From positions 3,588,956 through 3,652,955 of the forward strand of contig NZ_LFZV01000001.1 in the NCBI RefSeq assembly GCF_001183965.1: a stretch of DNA of 64,000 nucleotides. The letters run 5' to 3'. The translations under genes were made by a program, and so were the position numbers. Shown piece by piece: positions 1 through 8,320 of the stretch; the first letter of the stretch is position 1; each line of letters opens with the position of its first letter. The notes beneath the pieces are model-generated. The model saw nothing but the letters and a program-made list of their open reading frames with translations. It was not told where the DNA came from and made no database searches. The DNA is from Bacillus sp. FJAT-27916 (GTDB lineage: Bacteria > Bacillota > Bacilli > Bacillales > Pradoshiaceae).

Positions 1-2
1 CG

Positions 3-1157
3 GAAAAGGGTTCACCGCAAGGTGGACTACTATCCCCGTTATTATCTAATGTGGTTTTGAATGAATTAGATCAATGGATAGCGAATCAGTGGGAACTCTT
101 CCCTCTTGATAAGCCATATACGACACGCGAAGGTGAACGCTATGCAAAGATTCACACAAAGTTAAAAGAAGGTTATATAGTTCGCTATGCCGACGACTTT
201 AAAATCTTATGTCGGGACTGGAAGACAGCCGAAAAATGGTATCATGCCGTTAAGCTTTTTCTGAAAGAGCGTTTAAAACTTGACATTTCACCGGAAAAAT
301 CAAAAGTAATTAATCTGCGGAAACATGAATCAGCCTTTCTTGGATTTACGATACGTGCCATTCGCAAAGGTGAAAAACGTGTGGCCCATACTTTTGTGAA
401 AGCCGAAAAGATACAGAAAATAAAAGATGAAGCGAGGAAACGAATTGAGGCACTTCGAGCCTCACCAACGACTCAAAATGCTTTGCGATTTAATAGCTTT
501 GTCTTAGGGCTGCATAATTACTTTAATCGAGCTACACATGTCAACTTAGCCTTCTCACGTCTTGCTTATGATATAGGTGCATCTATGTACAATCGTCTTA
601 AACCAGTCGGGAAATACGCCCATCCAGCGAATCCGCCGCCAACCTATAAGAAGTTATACAGTTTGAGGTTCAAGACATTTGAAATTGCTGGTATTCATCT
701 CTTCCCTCTTGCGAATGTTCAGACAAAGAACACTATTTGTTTCACACAAAGTCTGACACTATTCACAGTTGAAGGCCGAGCGCTAATTCATAAGAATTTG
801 CATAAGAATATCAAGCAAGAAATTGCCTTGCTAATGGAGTCAAATATCCCGACACGAAGTGTCGAATATATGGACAATCGAATCAGTCGATATAGTATGA
901 AACAAGGAAAATGTGAAATTACAGGACAATTTCTACAAGCACGGGATGTACACTGTCATCACTACGTGCCAGTACATCTCGGCGGAAATGACAAGTTCAA
1001 TAACTTACGCATTCTCTACAAAGATGTACACAAACTAATCCATATGACAGATACAACTAAGATGAATATACTCATAAAAAGTTTGGATATCACGCCACCG
1101 ATATTAGAGAAAATCAATAAATATCGGGAAAAGTGCGAGTTAGAACCTATCATATAA
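3..1157 (+). CDS. Group II intron reverse transcriptase/maturase with HNH endonuclease domain, 5'-partial
   Basis: The multifunctional intron-encoded protein splices its intron RNA (maturase) and retrohomes through target-primed reverse transcription. The frame is open from base 3 and starts within the conserved PQGGLLSPLLSN motif of RT domain 4, so the true start is upstream of the window; the GTG at 51 is internal. The catalytic YADD box is at nt 186-197. A maturase region with many basic residues follows. The C-terminus (nt about 910-1060) carries a CEITG...HCHHYVPVHLGG...N-L...H pattern typical of HNH nucleases, so the protein could cut the second DNA strand. The ORF ends normally, 54 bp before domain V. 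What remains looks intact. Confidence 0.93.
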   Translation, partial: EKGSPQGGLLSPLLSNVVLNELDQWIANQWELFPLDKPYTTREGERYAKIHTKLKEGYIVRYADDFKILCRDWKTAEKWYHAVKLFLKERLKLDISPEKSKVINLRKHESAFLGFTIRAIRKGEKRVAHTFVKAEKIQKIKDEARKRIEALRASPTTQNALRFNSFVLGLHNYFNRATHVNLAFSRLAYDIGASMYNRLKPVGKYAHPANPPPTYKKLYSLRFKTFEIAGIHLFPLANVQTKNTICFTQSLTLFTVEGRALIHKNLHKNIKQEIALLMESNIPTRSVEYMDNRISRYSMKQGKCEITGQFLQARDVHCHHYVPVHLGGNDKFNNLRILYKDVHKLIHMTDTTKMNILIKSLDITPPILEKINKYREKCELEPII

Positions 1158-1211
1158 TCCAAATCAATAAGAGTAACTTGAAACTTATAATCAAAACCAT
1201 CGCCAGATGGA

Positions 1212-1245
1212 ACGCGGAATGCTTGGAAACTGGCACGTTCCGTGT
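1212..1245 (+). ncRNA. Group II intron domain V hairpin
   Basis: Exactly 34 nt folding into the catalytic hairpin: lower stem ACGCGGAA (1212-1219) with TTCCGTGT (1238-1245), a two-base CG bulge (1236-1237), upper stem TGCTTG/CTGGCA with one U-U mismatch, and a GAAA tetraloop (1226-1229). This is the universal domain V architecture. It is followed by the domain VI region with AGCCGGAGATAA up to the 3' splice site. Confidence 0.85.
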
Positions 1246-1324
1246 GGAGCAGGGGAAAAGCCGGAGATAACTTCAAACGCTTACCTATTGCTACGTTTAG
1301 TTGCAAATCGATGTTCAACTTATG

Positions 1325-1350
1325 TTCAACAATCGGGCCATATTGTTGAA
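1325..1350. repeat. Inverted repeat just 3' of the intron
   Basis: TTCAACAAT (1325-1333) and ATTGTTGAA (1342-1350) form a perfect 9-bp inverted repeat about 30 bp beyond the inferred intron end. It lies in the exon or target sequence, and may be the end of whatever the intron entered. No T-tract follows directly. Confidence 0.5.
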
Positions 1351-1492
1351 TAACATTCTTTTAAGAAAAGTTTCCAAATAACGGTTTGAGTGTAATTTTT
1401 ATTGAAATAAAAATTTTAAAAAAATGGAAATTGTATTATATAATTCTGTTAAAATAATAAGTGATTCTTAAATCGCCATAGGGGGAGCAGAC

Positions 1493-2863
1493 TTGAGATT
1501 AGAAGAAATAATTCTGATGTTACAACGCAATTTTGTGTTTGCACTAAGTGCAACAATTATTATTTGTTTAGTTTTCTTTATAGGGTATCGATTTATTTTT
1601 TTAAAAAAGTTTGCTGGCGATAAGCGATTGAAAGGTAAACAAGTAGTTGTTTCTTCTTTGTTTATTTTATATATCGTCTCAGTATGTGCGCTAACGCTAC
1701 TGAATCGAGGAGCAAATTATGAAGGGAATGTCAATTTAGCACTATTTAGCTCATATCGGGAAGCTTGGTATTATTTTAGTGTACGTGATTGGCAATATAT
1801 TTATTTTAATATTGCGATGTTTGTGCCACTTGGCTTTCTCCTGCCGCTATTATCTAAACGCTTTTTTGCAATAGGTTGGACGTTACTTGCTGCGGTGTTA
1901 TTCACTGGATTCATTGAAGCCGCACAATACATAACAGGTGTTGGCATTTTTGAATTAGATGATTTATTTAATAATATATTAGGTGCATTGATTGGCTTTG
2001 GTTTAGTGAAGGCTTTCATAGTGAAACGATGGGCATTACGTGTGTTATCATTAATGCCATTGCTATTTGTCATTGTATTATCACTAGGAATGTTTATATA
2101 TTATGAGCAAAAAGAGTTTGGAAATTTAGCCATCATCCCTGCTGTTAAGGTGAATATGGAAGATGCGAGGGTATCAACGACGCTAACATTCAATGACGAA
2201 CACCCTGTAGCAACTGTTTACAAGGCACCAAGTTTAACGAAGGACGAAGCGCAGCAAAAGGCATATGAAATATTTGGGAAACTCAAGGTTGATACATCTT
2301 CAATAGAAATTATTGATTATCAAAATGAAGCGAATTATCGCTATCACGGGGATCCCTCGTATTTTATATGGCTTCACTTTTTAGATGGGTCCTATGAACT
2401 TACCGATTTTTCAAGTTTTGATGTTGAACCTGCTGACACAGATGAACAAACATTAACATTATCTCTTCAAGAAATGGGGATTACCATTCCTGAAACTTCA
2501 CAATTTGAAAAAGTGGATGTAGGGCAGTATGAATGGAGGGTCAATCAATTCGAAACAGACGGCCAGTTAATTGATGGGACATTGAATGTGGATTATTATC
2601 AAGATAAAACGATAAAAAGTGTTGTAAATAACTTAATCACGTATGAAAAGGTAAGAGAAATTAAGTTAAAAAGTGAACAACAAGCTTATAACGAAATATT
2701 AGATGGCAAGTTTAAGACTGATAAAAATATTAAGAAACTGCAAATTCAACAAGTAAAGCAAGCGTATGAGCTGGATTCTAAAGGATTTTATCAACCTATT
2801 TATGTATTTAGTGGCACAATTAATGGGGAAGTGGCTACTATTTCTATACCTGGTATAGAATAA
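1493..2863 (+). CDS. VanZ-family membrane protein with large C-terminal domain
   Basis: 456 residues. The N-terminal 200 residues hold about five membrane segments and the VanZ signature: PLGFLLPLLS, then GFIEAAQYITG and ELDDLFNNILGALIGF. VanZ-type proteins are linked to low-level teicoplanin resistance, but most family members have no known role. After the last membrane segment (about 188-208) there is a soluble region of about 245 residues, presumably extracellular. It has two repeated-looking alpha/beta modules (KDEAQQKAYEIFGKL, SEQQAYNEILDGKF) reminiscent of YycI/PepSY domains. The start is TTG at 1493, chosen for the GGGGGAG site 7 bp upstream. The gene is noticeably A+T-richer than the following block, which suggests a different origin. 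Confidence 0.8.
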   Translation: MRLEEIILMLQRNFVFALSATIIICLVFFIGYRFIFLKKFAGDKRLKGKQVVVSSLFILYIVSVCALTLLNRGANYEGNVNLALFSSYREAWYYFSVRDWQYIYFNIAMFVPLGFLLPLLSKRFFAIGWTLLAAVLFTGFIEAAQYITGVGIFELDDLFNNILGALIGFGLVKAFIVKRWALRVLSLMPLLFVIVLSLGMFIYYEQKEFGNLAIIPAVKVNMEDARVSTTLTFNDEHPVATVYKAPSLTKDEAQQKAYEIFGKLKVDTSSIEIIDYQNEANYRYHGDPSYFIWLHFLDGSYELTDFSSFDVEPADTDEQTLTLSLQEMGITIPETSQFEKVDVGQYEWRVNQFETDGQLIDGTLNVDYYQDKTIKSVVNNLITYEKVREIKLKSEQQAYNEILDGKFKTDKNIKKLQIQQVKQAYELDSKGFYQPIYVFSGTINGEVATISIPGIE

Positions 2864-2961
2864 AATAAAAAGTGAAAATTAAAATTTTTATTTAGCTGAA
2901 CTGTGTGGTTAAGTATGTGAAAGAACGTACTTAAACAAACGGGGGCTTTCGTTAAACAACG

Positions 2962-2990
2962 GAGACAGCAAACAAGCTGTCTCTTTTTTT
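2962..2990 (+). terminator. Rho-independent terminator after VanZ-like gene
   Basis: GAGACAGC (2962-2969) pairs with GCTGTCTC (2976-2983) and is followed by seven T. Confidence 0.9.
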
Positions 2991-3127
2991 ATGGCTCATT
3001 AGCAACAATCCATACGAAAACAGCCTTCTATTAAGTCCTTCGGATTCAGCCAGAACCCTCTACTTCGAGGGCACCCTGCTCTTCCTGTGCTTAGCATTTA
3101 TCTAGATGCCTTTCGACCTAAATCCAA

Positions 3128-3171
3128 CAAAAAAACCATAGGAGACAGAACTTCCTCTGCCTCCTATGGTT
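3128..3171 (-). terminator. Terminator of the Gfo/Idh/MocA gene at 3185
   Basis: AACCATAGGAG (3134-3144) pairs with CTCCTATGGTT (3161-3171). Read on the minus strand it ends in a T-run (A-run at 3128-3135 on the plus strand). Confidence 0.85.
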
Positions 3172-3184
3172 CATGTATTTATAC

Positions 3185-4219
3185 TTAATTAATCACAATC
3201 TTCTTCTCTTTCGCACTCTCAATGCCGGCTTCAATTAAACGAATAACCGCTAAGCCCTCTTCACCTGTTACTGGGACTTCACTTCCTTCGCGGATGGCGT
3301 CTGCGACTTGTTTGAAATAGTCTGCATAATGACCAATAGCGACCTCGATTCTTTCTTTCGTTCCATCCGGTTTCACCAAAAGACTGACGCGGTTTTCATC
3401 CCGCTTGCCATACTCTTCGTCATTTGGCATGATACCCGCTTGCAGCTGCGCCTCTTGAGGATCATGACCGCAAACAATATAGGAGCCTTCAGATCCATGA
3501 ATAGCAAATCGCGGTGTTTGAGCCGCAACCAATGTGCCCCCGCGAATGAGAATACTTCCCTTCTCATATTCAAGGACAACATGGAAGTAATCGGTTGCCT
3601 TCGCTCCTTCTCGCTGCTTTTGCAAATTCCCATAAATCGCAGATGGCTCTCCCCACAAACACAAGGCTTGGTCAAGCATATGCGGAGCGATATCATAAAA
3701 TACACCGCTTCCCGGGATATCGTTTTCCTTCCATCGGTCGCGCACTTCCTTGCGGTAGCGGTCCCAGTTCATTTCAATCGTATGTACATTCCCTAATCTT
3801 CCAGAGTCAATCAAATCCTTCACTGTCAGATAATCACCGTCCCAGCGGCGGTTTTGGTAAACACTTAAGACCGTGTTATGCTCTTTCGCCAAGGCAATCA
3901 GTTCTTCACCTTCTTCAATCGTTACCACAAATGGCTTTTCGACGATTAAATGCTTACCAGCTTGAATCGCTGTTTTCGCTATAGAATAGTGAGTTGGTGT
4001 CGGAGTTGAGATGATGACTAATTCAATTTCCGGCTTTTCCTCAAGCACCTTTTCAATCGATTCATATACAGGGATATCCTGTACACCAGCATGAATCTTC
4101 TCTGGATTACGAACAACAATTGCGGATAACTCAAATTCCTTCATATCTTGAATAAACGGGGCATGGAATTTAGAACCTGATAGCCCGTATCCAATAATAG
4201 CTGTTTTGATTGGTTTCAT
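3185..4219 (-). CDS. Gfo/Idh/MocA-family NAD(P)-dependent oxidoreductase (IolW/YvaA-like)
   Basis: A sugar or inositol type dehydrogenase. The N-terminal Rossmann fold begins with AIIGYGLSGSKFH. The EKP motif (VEKPFV) is the conserved lysine-containing motif of the family, and QNRRWDGDYLTV plus the DIAPHMLDQAL segment hold the usual catalytic region. The sequence most resembles B. subtilis IolW (YvaA), an NADP-dependent scyllo-inositol 2-dehydrogenase, so inositol or another polyol is a reasonable substrate guess, not proven. The start is ATG at 4219: AGGAGA lies 9 bp upstream, while the longer frame to 4237 has no good site. Length (344 aa) is normal. It is monocistronic, with its own terminator. 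Confidence 0.85.
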   Translation of the reverse strand: MKPIKTAIIGYGLSGSKFHAPFIQDMKEFELSAIVVRNPEKIHAGVQDIPVYESIEKVLEEKPEIELVIISTPTPTHYSIAKTAIQAGKHLIVEKPFVVTIEEGEELIALAKEHNTVLSVYQNRRWDGDYLTVKDLIDSGRLGNVHTIEMNWDRYRKEVRDRWKENDIPGSGVFYDIAPHMLDQALCLWGEPSAIYGNLQKQREGAKATDYFHVVLEYEKGSILIRGGTLVAAQTPRFAIHGSEGSYIVCGHDPQEAQLQAGIMPNDEEYGKRDENRVSLLVKPDGTKERIEVAIGHYADYFKQVADAIREGSEVPVTGEEGLAVIRLIEAGIESAKEKKIVIN

Positions 4220-4423
4220 CTGCGTGACTCTCCTCATTCTTCTAGTCTATTAATAATCCATTGAAACATTTATTGAGTATTCACTCCACATATAACAGCT
4301 TTGCTGTGAACACCGCTCCATCTATTTTAGTCTATATATTCTATTGTAACGAAGTATGAAAACCCTTTATTGAATATTTTTATTCCATAACAGGAAATTC
4401 GCGGTACATTCCTTTAACCTTCA

Positions 4424-4471
4424 CAAAAAAAAAGCAGCTAAACCCTTTCACTTCGTTAAGGATTTAGCTGC
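4424..4471 (-). terminator. Terminator of pdaA
   Basis: GCAGCTAAA (4434-4442) pairs with TTTAGCTGC (4463-4471). The minus-strand transcript ends in a U-run (A-run 4424-4433). Confidence 0.85.
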
Positions 4472-4478
4472 ATTCTCT

Positions 4479-5288
4479 CTAGCTCTTCAAATCATTCGGC
4501 TCTTTTTTCTCAGGTGCTTTTATAGCAGGCAGTTCATCCAGACTCTTAAAGGTGTATCCGCGCTTTTTCAAATCGGTAATGGCTTTGCCCAGTGCCTCGG
4601 CATTGTCACGCGATACAGAGTGAAGCAAGATAATCGCCCCAGGGTGTACTTGCGCCATGATGTTATCATAGGAATATTTCCATCCCTGCTGACGGTTCAC
4701 ATCCCAATCAAGAAAGGCAACTGACCAAAGTATATGCTTATATCCTAGGTCATTGCATAGCTGGAGAGTCCTCTCGCTAAAAATTCCGCGAGGCGGACGC
4801 ATATACTTCATTTCCTTTTGCCCGGTCAATTCCGCTGTTTTCTGCTTAACGGTATCGAGCTCTTCTTTTAATTTATCATCTGAAACATGAGTGAAGTCAG
4901 GATGATTCCAGGAATGGTTCCCGATAATATGCCCTTCCTTCACCATCCGCTTCACAAGCGGCTCAGCTGTTTTTAAATAGTGCCCTGTAACAAAGAAGGC
5001 CGCCGGTACCTTATGTTCCTTCAATACATCCAATACCTTCTCGGTATACCCATTCTCATAGCCGTTATCAAAGGTAAGATAGATCTCCTTCTTTGTTGTT
5101 TCAACCTTATAAATCGCCCCGTATTTCTCCACGATGGCATTGTATTTCGGCCCAGCATCTGCCGGCTCCTCGTTCTTACCTTTATTAAATCCCCAATCAT
5201 AGCGGACATTTGAGACAGCCTGCGCGGTGCCGAGACATAGCCCAAACATCATTAAGACTGACAAGCATGTAATGATGGTCTTTTTCAC
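4479..5288 (-). CDS. pdaA: Delta-lactam-biosynthetic de-N-acetylase PdaA
   Basis: PdaA deacetylates N-acetylmuramic acid during spore cortex formation, the step needed to make muramic delta-lactam, which marks the cortex for germination enzymes. The protein has a short signal peptide (MKKTIITCLSVLMMFGL...AQA) and then a NodB-type deacetylase domain: LTFDNGYENGYT supplies the catalytic/metal Asp, HSWNHPDF the metal His pair, RPPRG and the C-terminal LLHSVSRDNAEAL the remaining motifs. These match B. subtilis PdaA almost word for word, including the WSVAF-DW stretch. The start is GTG at 5288, with AGGAGGG 6 bp upstream; upstream in-frame codons lack a site. Presence implies an endospore former. 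Confidence 0.93.
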   Translation of the reverse strand: MKKTIITCLSVLMMFGLCLGTAQAVSNVRYDWGFNKGKNEEPADAGPKYNAIVEKYGAIYKVETTKKEIYLTFDNGYENGYTEKVLDVLKEHKVPAAFFVTGHYLKTAEPLVKRMVKEGHIIGNHSWNHPDFTHVSDDKLKEELDTVKQKTAELTGQKEMKYMRPPRGIFSERTLQLCNDLGYKHILWSVAFLDWDVNRQQGWKYSYDNIMAQVHPGAIILLHSVSRDNAEALGKAITDLKKRGYTFKSLDELPAIKAPEKKEPNDLKS

Positions 5289-5373
5289 CGATGTCCCTCC
5301 TAATCGTAAAAAGTTAGTCTGTATATTTTTTGCTGAAGGACAGGAATTATACAATAAAAAAAGCCTAAAGCAC

Positions 5374-5574
5374 TTAGGCTTCAGGCTCTGCATCCGGACG
5401 GTTTTTAAAGCTTTGGAATTTCTCCTCAATAGAATCAACCATCTCAATTAAACGGTCAATATCTTCCACGTCAGTTGTCTCAGGCTCCATTTGGTTTAAT
5501 ACCTCAATAAACAATTCGAGGCGGTCCTTTAAATATCTCACTTGATCTTCTCTATTATAAATCGGTGTTGTCAC
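5374..5574 (-). CDS. Small SE1561/YfjT-like protein
   Basis: A 66-residue acidic, helical, cytosolic protein with the pattern YLKDRLELF-EVL--MEPETTDVEDIDRLIEMVDSIEEK, which I associate with the SE1561/YfjT family of small Firmicute proteins of unknown function. It lies directly upstream of pdaA (85 bp), as yfjT does beside yfjS in B. subtilis. The start is GTG at 5574, with AAAGGAGTC about 9 bp upstream. An in-frame ATG at 5613 is possible but has a weaker site. Confidence 0.65.
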   Translation of the reverse strand: MTTPIYNREDQVRYLKDRLELFIEVLNQMEPETTDVEDIDRLIEMVDSIEEKFQSFKNRPDAEPEA

Positions 5575-5750
5575 GCGTAATCCGACTCCTTTCACATAAG
5601 ATGAACCTTCCATTTAACGGGGATTTTTATCCTCGCTGATTGTTAGTTAAATCAATCGGACGCTTTCGGACAGATGATTTCTTTTTAGGCGGAAGTCTCC
5701 TATCCGGGATAACTCCTATCGTAAACGATAATTCGCCTGTCTGCAACAGA

Positions 5751-5776
5751 AAAACAGGCTTCAACCAGCCTGTTTT
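5751..5776. terminator. Bidirectional-looking terminator hairpin
   Basis: AAAACAGGCT (5751-5760) pairs perfectly with AGCCTGTTTT (5767-5776). It lies just downstream of yfkD on the minus strand. Confidence 0.8.
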
Positions 5777-5796
5777 CTTTGAAGCCGTAACAATCA

Positions 5797-6615
5797 TCAG
5801 CTTGGACGCACAGCGGCCTTGAATTCAAATGAGGCATGATCTTGGATAGGAATCCATGCTCCTATTCCTTGCGAGGTCACATTCTTCACAATAATCTCCC
5901 GCTTGCTGCCCTTAAGGACAAGATATACCTCACCATATGTCACCTTTCCCTTTTCATTAATGGCAGGAGCATACGTATATAAATAACCAAGCCGTTTTGG
6001 CGGTATATTATAAATACGGTCCTTCTTCGTACCTGCACCAACGACTGTCTCAAAAGCAAGAGGAAGCTTAGAATTTGCGGAAGCCCTCATCAGCATCATT
6101 TTCTGAACATCACCACTCGATGGAATCTTTGCTGTTAAGCCGCCTTTAACAACCTTCTGTGTCTCTTGTACATAGTGAATTTGAAAATTAGCATTGCCGC
6201 CGCGATTGTCATAGAAGTTCGTATTAACCTTCTGGTATTCCCAGTTTGGCGAAGTTTCCATTGACTCATAATTGAGTGCCCATTTCCCTAAATAGATTGT
6301 TGCTCTATACCAAAATGCGACTGGATTTGTCCCGATATTTGTTTCATTCAGCATATGAATCAGCTCAGGGTTCTCAATTTTGACATTGCTGGAATCAAGC
6401 AATTGCTTCGAAAGCTCACTCGGCTCAAGTGTTGGAATATCCTGGCTGACATTCGGGTACGTATTCTCTTTATTGATTGATAAAACAGAATCAGGAATCT
6501 TGTATTTTGCTTCCGTGCTTTTTTGTTCAAGCTTAACGGGAGGAGCAGCAAAATGTTCAGCAGGAACGAGAAAAAGCATCATCGCGGACAATAAAATAAA
6601 TGCACTCTTCTTCAT
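5797..6615 (-). CDS. yfkD: YfkD-family exported protein
   Basis: A 272-residue protein with a signal peptide (MKKSAFILLSAMMLFLVPAEHFA). It closely resembles B. subtilis YfkD, for example in PSELSKQLLDSS, FWYRATIYLG, WEYQKVNTNFYDNRGG, GGLTAKIPSS and the C-terminal GEVYLVLKG...ASQGIGAWIPIQDH-type stretch. The family is conserved in Bacillus and has no established biochemical role; export to the cell surface is inferred from the leader. The start is ATG at 6615, with AAAGGAG 8 bp upstream, rather than 6642. The position next to chaA matches the B. subtilis yfkD-yfkE order. Confidence 0.88.
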   Translation of the reverse strand: MKKSAFILLSAMMLFLVPAEHFAAPPVKLEQKSTEAKYKIPDSVLSINKENTYPNVSQDIPTLEPSELSKQLLDSSNVKIENPELIHMLNETNIGTNPVAFWYRATIYLGKWALNYESMETSPNWEYQKVNTNFYDNRGGNANFQIHYVQETQKVVKGGLTAKIPSSGDVQKMMLMRASANSKLPLAFETVVGAGTKKDRIYNIPPKRLGYLYTYAPAINEKGKVTYGEVYLVLKGSKREIIVKNVTSQGIGAWIPIQDHASFEFKAAVRPS

Positions 6616-6828
6616 GCATGGAACTCCTTTCATTGAGAACAAAAGACTTTATCAAAGAACGCTCTGATCTGCCCTTCATAAAGTCTGCCTAAAAGAATTT
6701 TGTGCCGTTATTTTCTGTCAGCAAGCAGAAATCTATGCAGTTAATAAGCTGATTTATTTTTCCATATTATTGTCACAAAAATAAAGCGACCATGGTTCAC
6801 TTGTAACAATTTTGTAAATTTCAGAATA

Positions 6829-6857
6829 TTTACAAAAGTCTGCATGCATGTTATTAT
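6829..6857 (+). promoter_or_regulatory. Sigma-A promoter of a small orphan transcript
   Basis: TTTACA (6829-6834), a 17-bp spacer and TATTAT (6852-6857) form a good vegetative promoter. It points away from yfkD and opposite to chaA. Confidence 0.65.
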
Positions 6858-6863
6858 AGTCCT

Positions 6864-7135
6864 AACCAACAGCAAAGGAGGCGAAATCACTAACCAGCAA
6901 AAACCACTGGGAGGAATGCTTATCGAAACAATCCTCACGAAGCAAAAGCACGTTATCGATTTCGTCAGTTTGCAAAATGCCGCGGACCACTATCCATGAA
7001 AAGGCGGTGACCAATAGCCAGGTAACTCGAGTAGACTATCCTATTTGTTGAATGGCATTTGGCTTTTATTATGAACGTACAGGAACACTTATAAAGGACC
7101 CTGAACACGCATATAGCGCATTCAGGGTCCTTTTT
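6864..7135 (+). ncRNA. Small plus-strand transcription unit (sRNA or sORF) between yfkD and chaA
   Basis: A promoter (6829-6857) and a strong terminator (7093-7135) bracket about 270 nt on the plus strand with no annotated gene. Within it a perfect ribosome binding site, AAAGGAGG (6874-6881), is followed 4 bp later by ATC rather than ATG/GTG/TTG. That frame (6886-6999) stays open for 37 codons and contains an ATG at 6916 (27 codons, MLIETILTKQ...). A second overlapping frame (about 6892-7050) is also open. I do not recognise either peptide. It may be a regulatory RNA, a small protein using a rare ATC start, or a decayed gene. Confidence 0.45.
7093..7135 (+). terminator. Strong terminator of the small transcript
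   Basis: AAAGGACCCTGAA (7093-7105) pairs with TTCAGGGTCC (7121-7130), followed by TTTTT. The U-run is on the plus strand. The hairpin may also serve chaA on the minus strand, which stops at 7143. Confidence 0.85.
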
Positions 7136-7142
7136 CACATTC

Positions 7143-8207
7143 CTATATTAAATAAAATCCGAGCCCCATCAGCACATATGCCGCAATCAGGGTAAGCCCT
7201 TCAAACCAGTTTGACTCTCCATCATTGGTGATAACAATCATTAAGAGCACAGACAGGGCCATAGCTACTAGCTCCGGCAGCGTGAAGACAAGCGGCATCT
7301 GCTCCTCGAACAGGAAGGAAACCAGCACGAGCACCGGCGCGACAAACATAGCCACCTGAAGCGTCGAGCCAACGGCAATTTCGACTGCTATGTCCATTTT
7401 ATTTTTGAACGCAAAGATAACAGCGGATGCATGCTCAGCCGCATTCCCGACAATTGCGACAATAATAACCCCAATGAACAGCTCTGTCCATCCAAGCTGT
7501 TCGCCGACAACCTCAAATGTATGGACCAAATTCTCCGATACATAAGCAACAGCAAGTGTAGCAAGAGCTAGGACGATAATTGCCCTTCTCTTTCCCCACT
7601 CCGGCTCCTCCTCTTCCTCTATAAGGGCCTGTCCCTCATCTTGACGGCTATAAACCCCGCGGTGAGTGACGAGCTTGAAGTACAGGGCCGCGATATAGAG
7701 AAGAATAAGGATAATCGAAATCCCTGCACTCAGCACCATTTGTTTGTCAGCATCAATCTCTCCAGCAAACACCTCAGGTATAATGAAGGCAACCAAAACA
7801 CCAAATGTCATTAGCCCTGCATTATGGCGGGCATCAAACACATTGAATTTCTGCCGTTTAAATTTCAACCCTCCGAGGAAAAAGGAAGCCCCCGTTACTA
7901 GTAGTAAATTGCCTATGACACTCCCTGTCAATGAAGCAAGTACGATTCCAATAAGTCCCGCTTTTAAGGAGAAGATGGAGATGATCAGCTCAACCGCATT
8001 TCCGAATGTCGCATTTAACAGACCGCCAATCCTTGGCCCGGCAATAATGGCTAAGCTTTCCGTCGCTCTCCCCATGAAACTCGCAAGTGCGATAATCGTC
8101 AAACAATAGACGGCGAACATCAACAGGCTTGGCCATCCAAGCAATGAACCCGCTATTGAAAGCGGCAATCCAATAATAATTAGAATGAAAAAGATTTTTT
8201 GTCCCAT
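7143..8207 (-). CDS. chaA: Ca2+/H+ antiporter, CaCA/CAX family (ChaA/YfkE)
   Basis: A 354-residue integral membrane antiporter with two inverted halves. Each carries the CaCA alpha-repeat: GGLLNATFGNAVELIIS in the first half and GNAAEHASAVIFA in the second, with the ion-binding acidic residues (NAVE, NAAEH). A hydrophilic acidic loop (EEEEEPEWGKRR) joins the halves. Its length and motifs match B. subtilis YfkE/ChaA, which exports calcium in exchange for protons. The start is ATG at 8207, with AAAGGAG 6 bp upstream. Confidence 0.9.
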   Translation of the reverse strand: MGQKIFFILIIIGLPLSIAGSLLGWPSLLMFAVYCLTIIALASFMGRATESLAIIAGPRIGGLLNATFGNAVELIISIFSLKAGLIGIVLASLTGSVIGNLLLVTGASFFLGGLKFKRQKFNVFDARHNAGLMTFGVLVAFIIPEVFAGEIDADKQMVLSAGISIILILLYIAALYFKLVTHRGVYSRQDEGQALIEEEEEPEWGKRRAIIVLALATLAVAYVSENLVHTFEVVGEQLGWTELFIGVIIVAIVGNAAEHASAVIFAFKNKMDIAVEIAVGSTLQVAMFVAPVLVLVSFLFEEQMPLVFTLPELVAMALSVLLMIVITNDGESNWFEGLTLIAAYVLMGLGFYLI

Positions 8208-8320
8208 TACAATCTCCTTTACAGCAAGAAAAATATTTTTGATAATTGCTACTATTACTATTGCCAAAATACATAAAGAAACTTAACATTTATTTCAGAC
8301 AGAACGAGGAGCATAAAAGA

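Larger units (their letters stand above)
1..1294 (+). mobile_element. Group II intron, 3' part (left edge cut by window)
   Basis: The window opens inside the reverse transcriptase ORF of a group II intron. Downstream of the ORF stop lie a textbook domain V hairpin (1212-1245) and a domain VI-like segment. The 3' splice end is placed near 1290-1294, where the sequence reads CTTACCTATTGCTAC, as in many Bacillus introns of this type. The 5' intron half and 5' exon are outside the window. The exact 3' boundary is an estimate. Confidence 0.85.

Noticed and set aside
6864-7060. Known metabolite riboswitch (cobalamin, c-di-GMP, Mn/yybP) in the small transcript
   Set aside because: None of the core consensus strings fits and there is no downstream same-strand gene to control.
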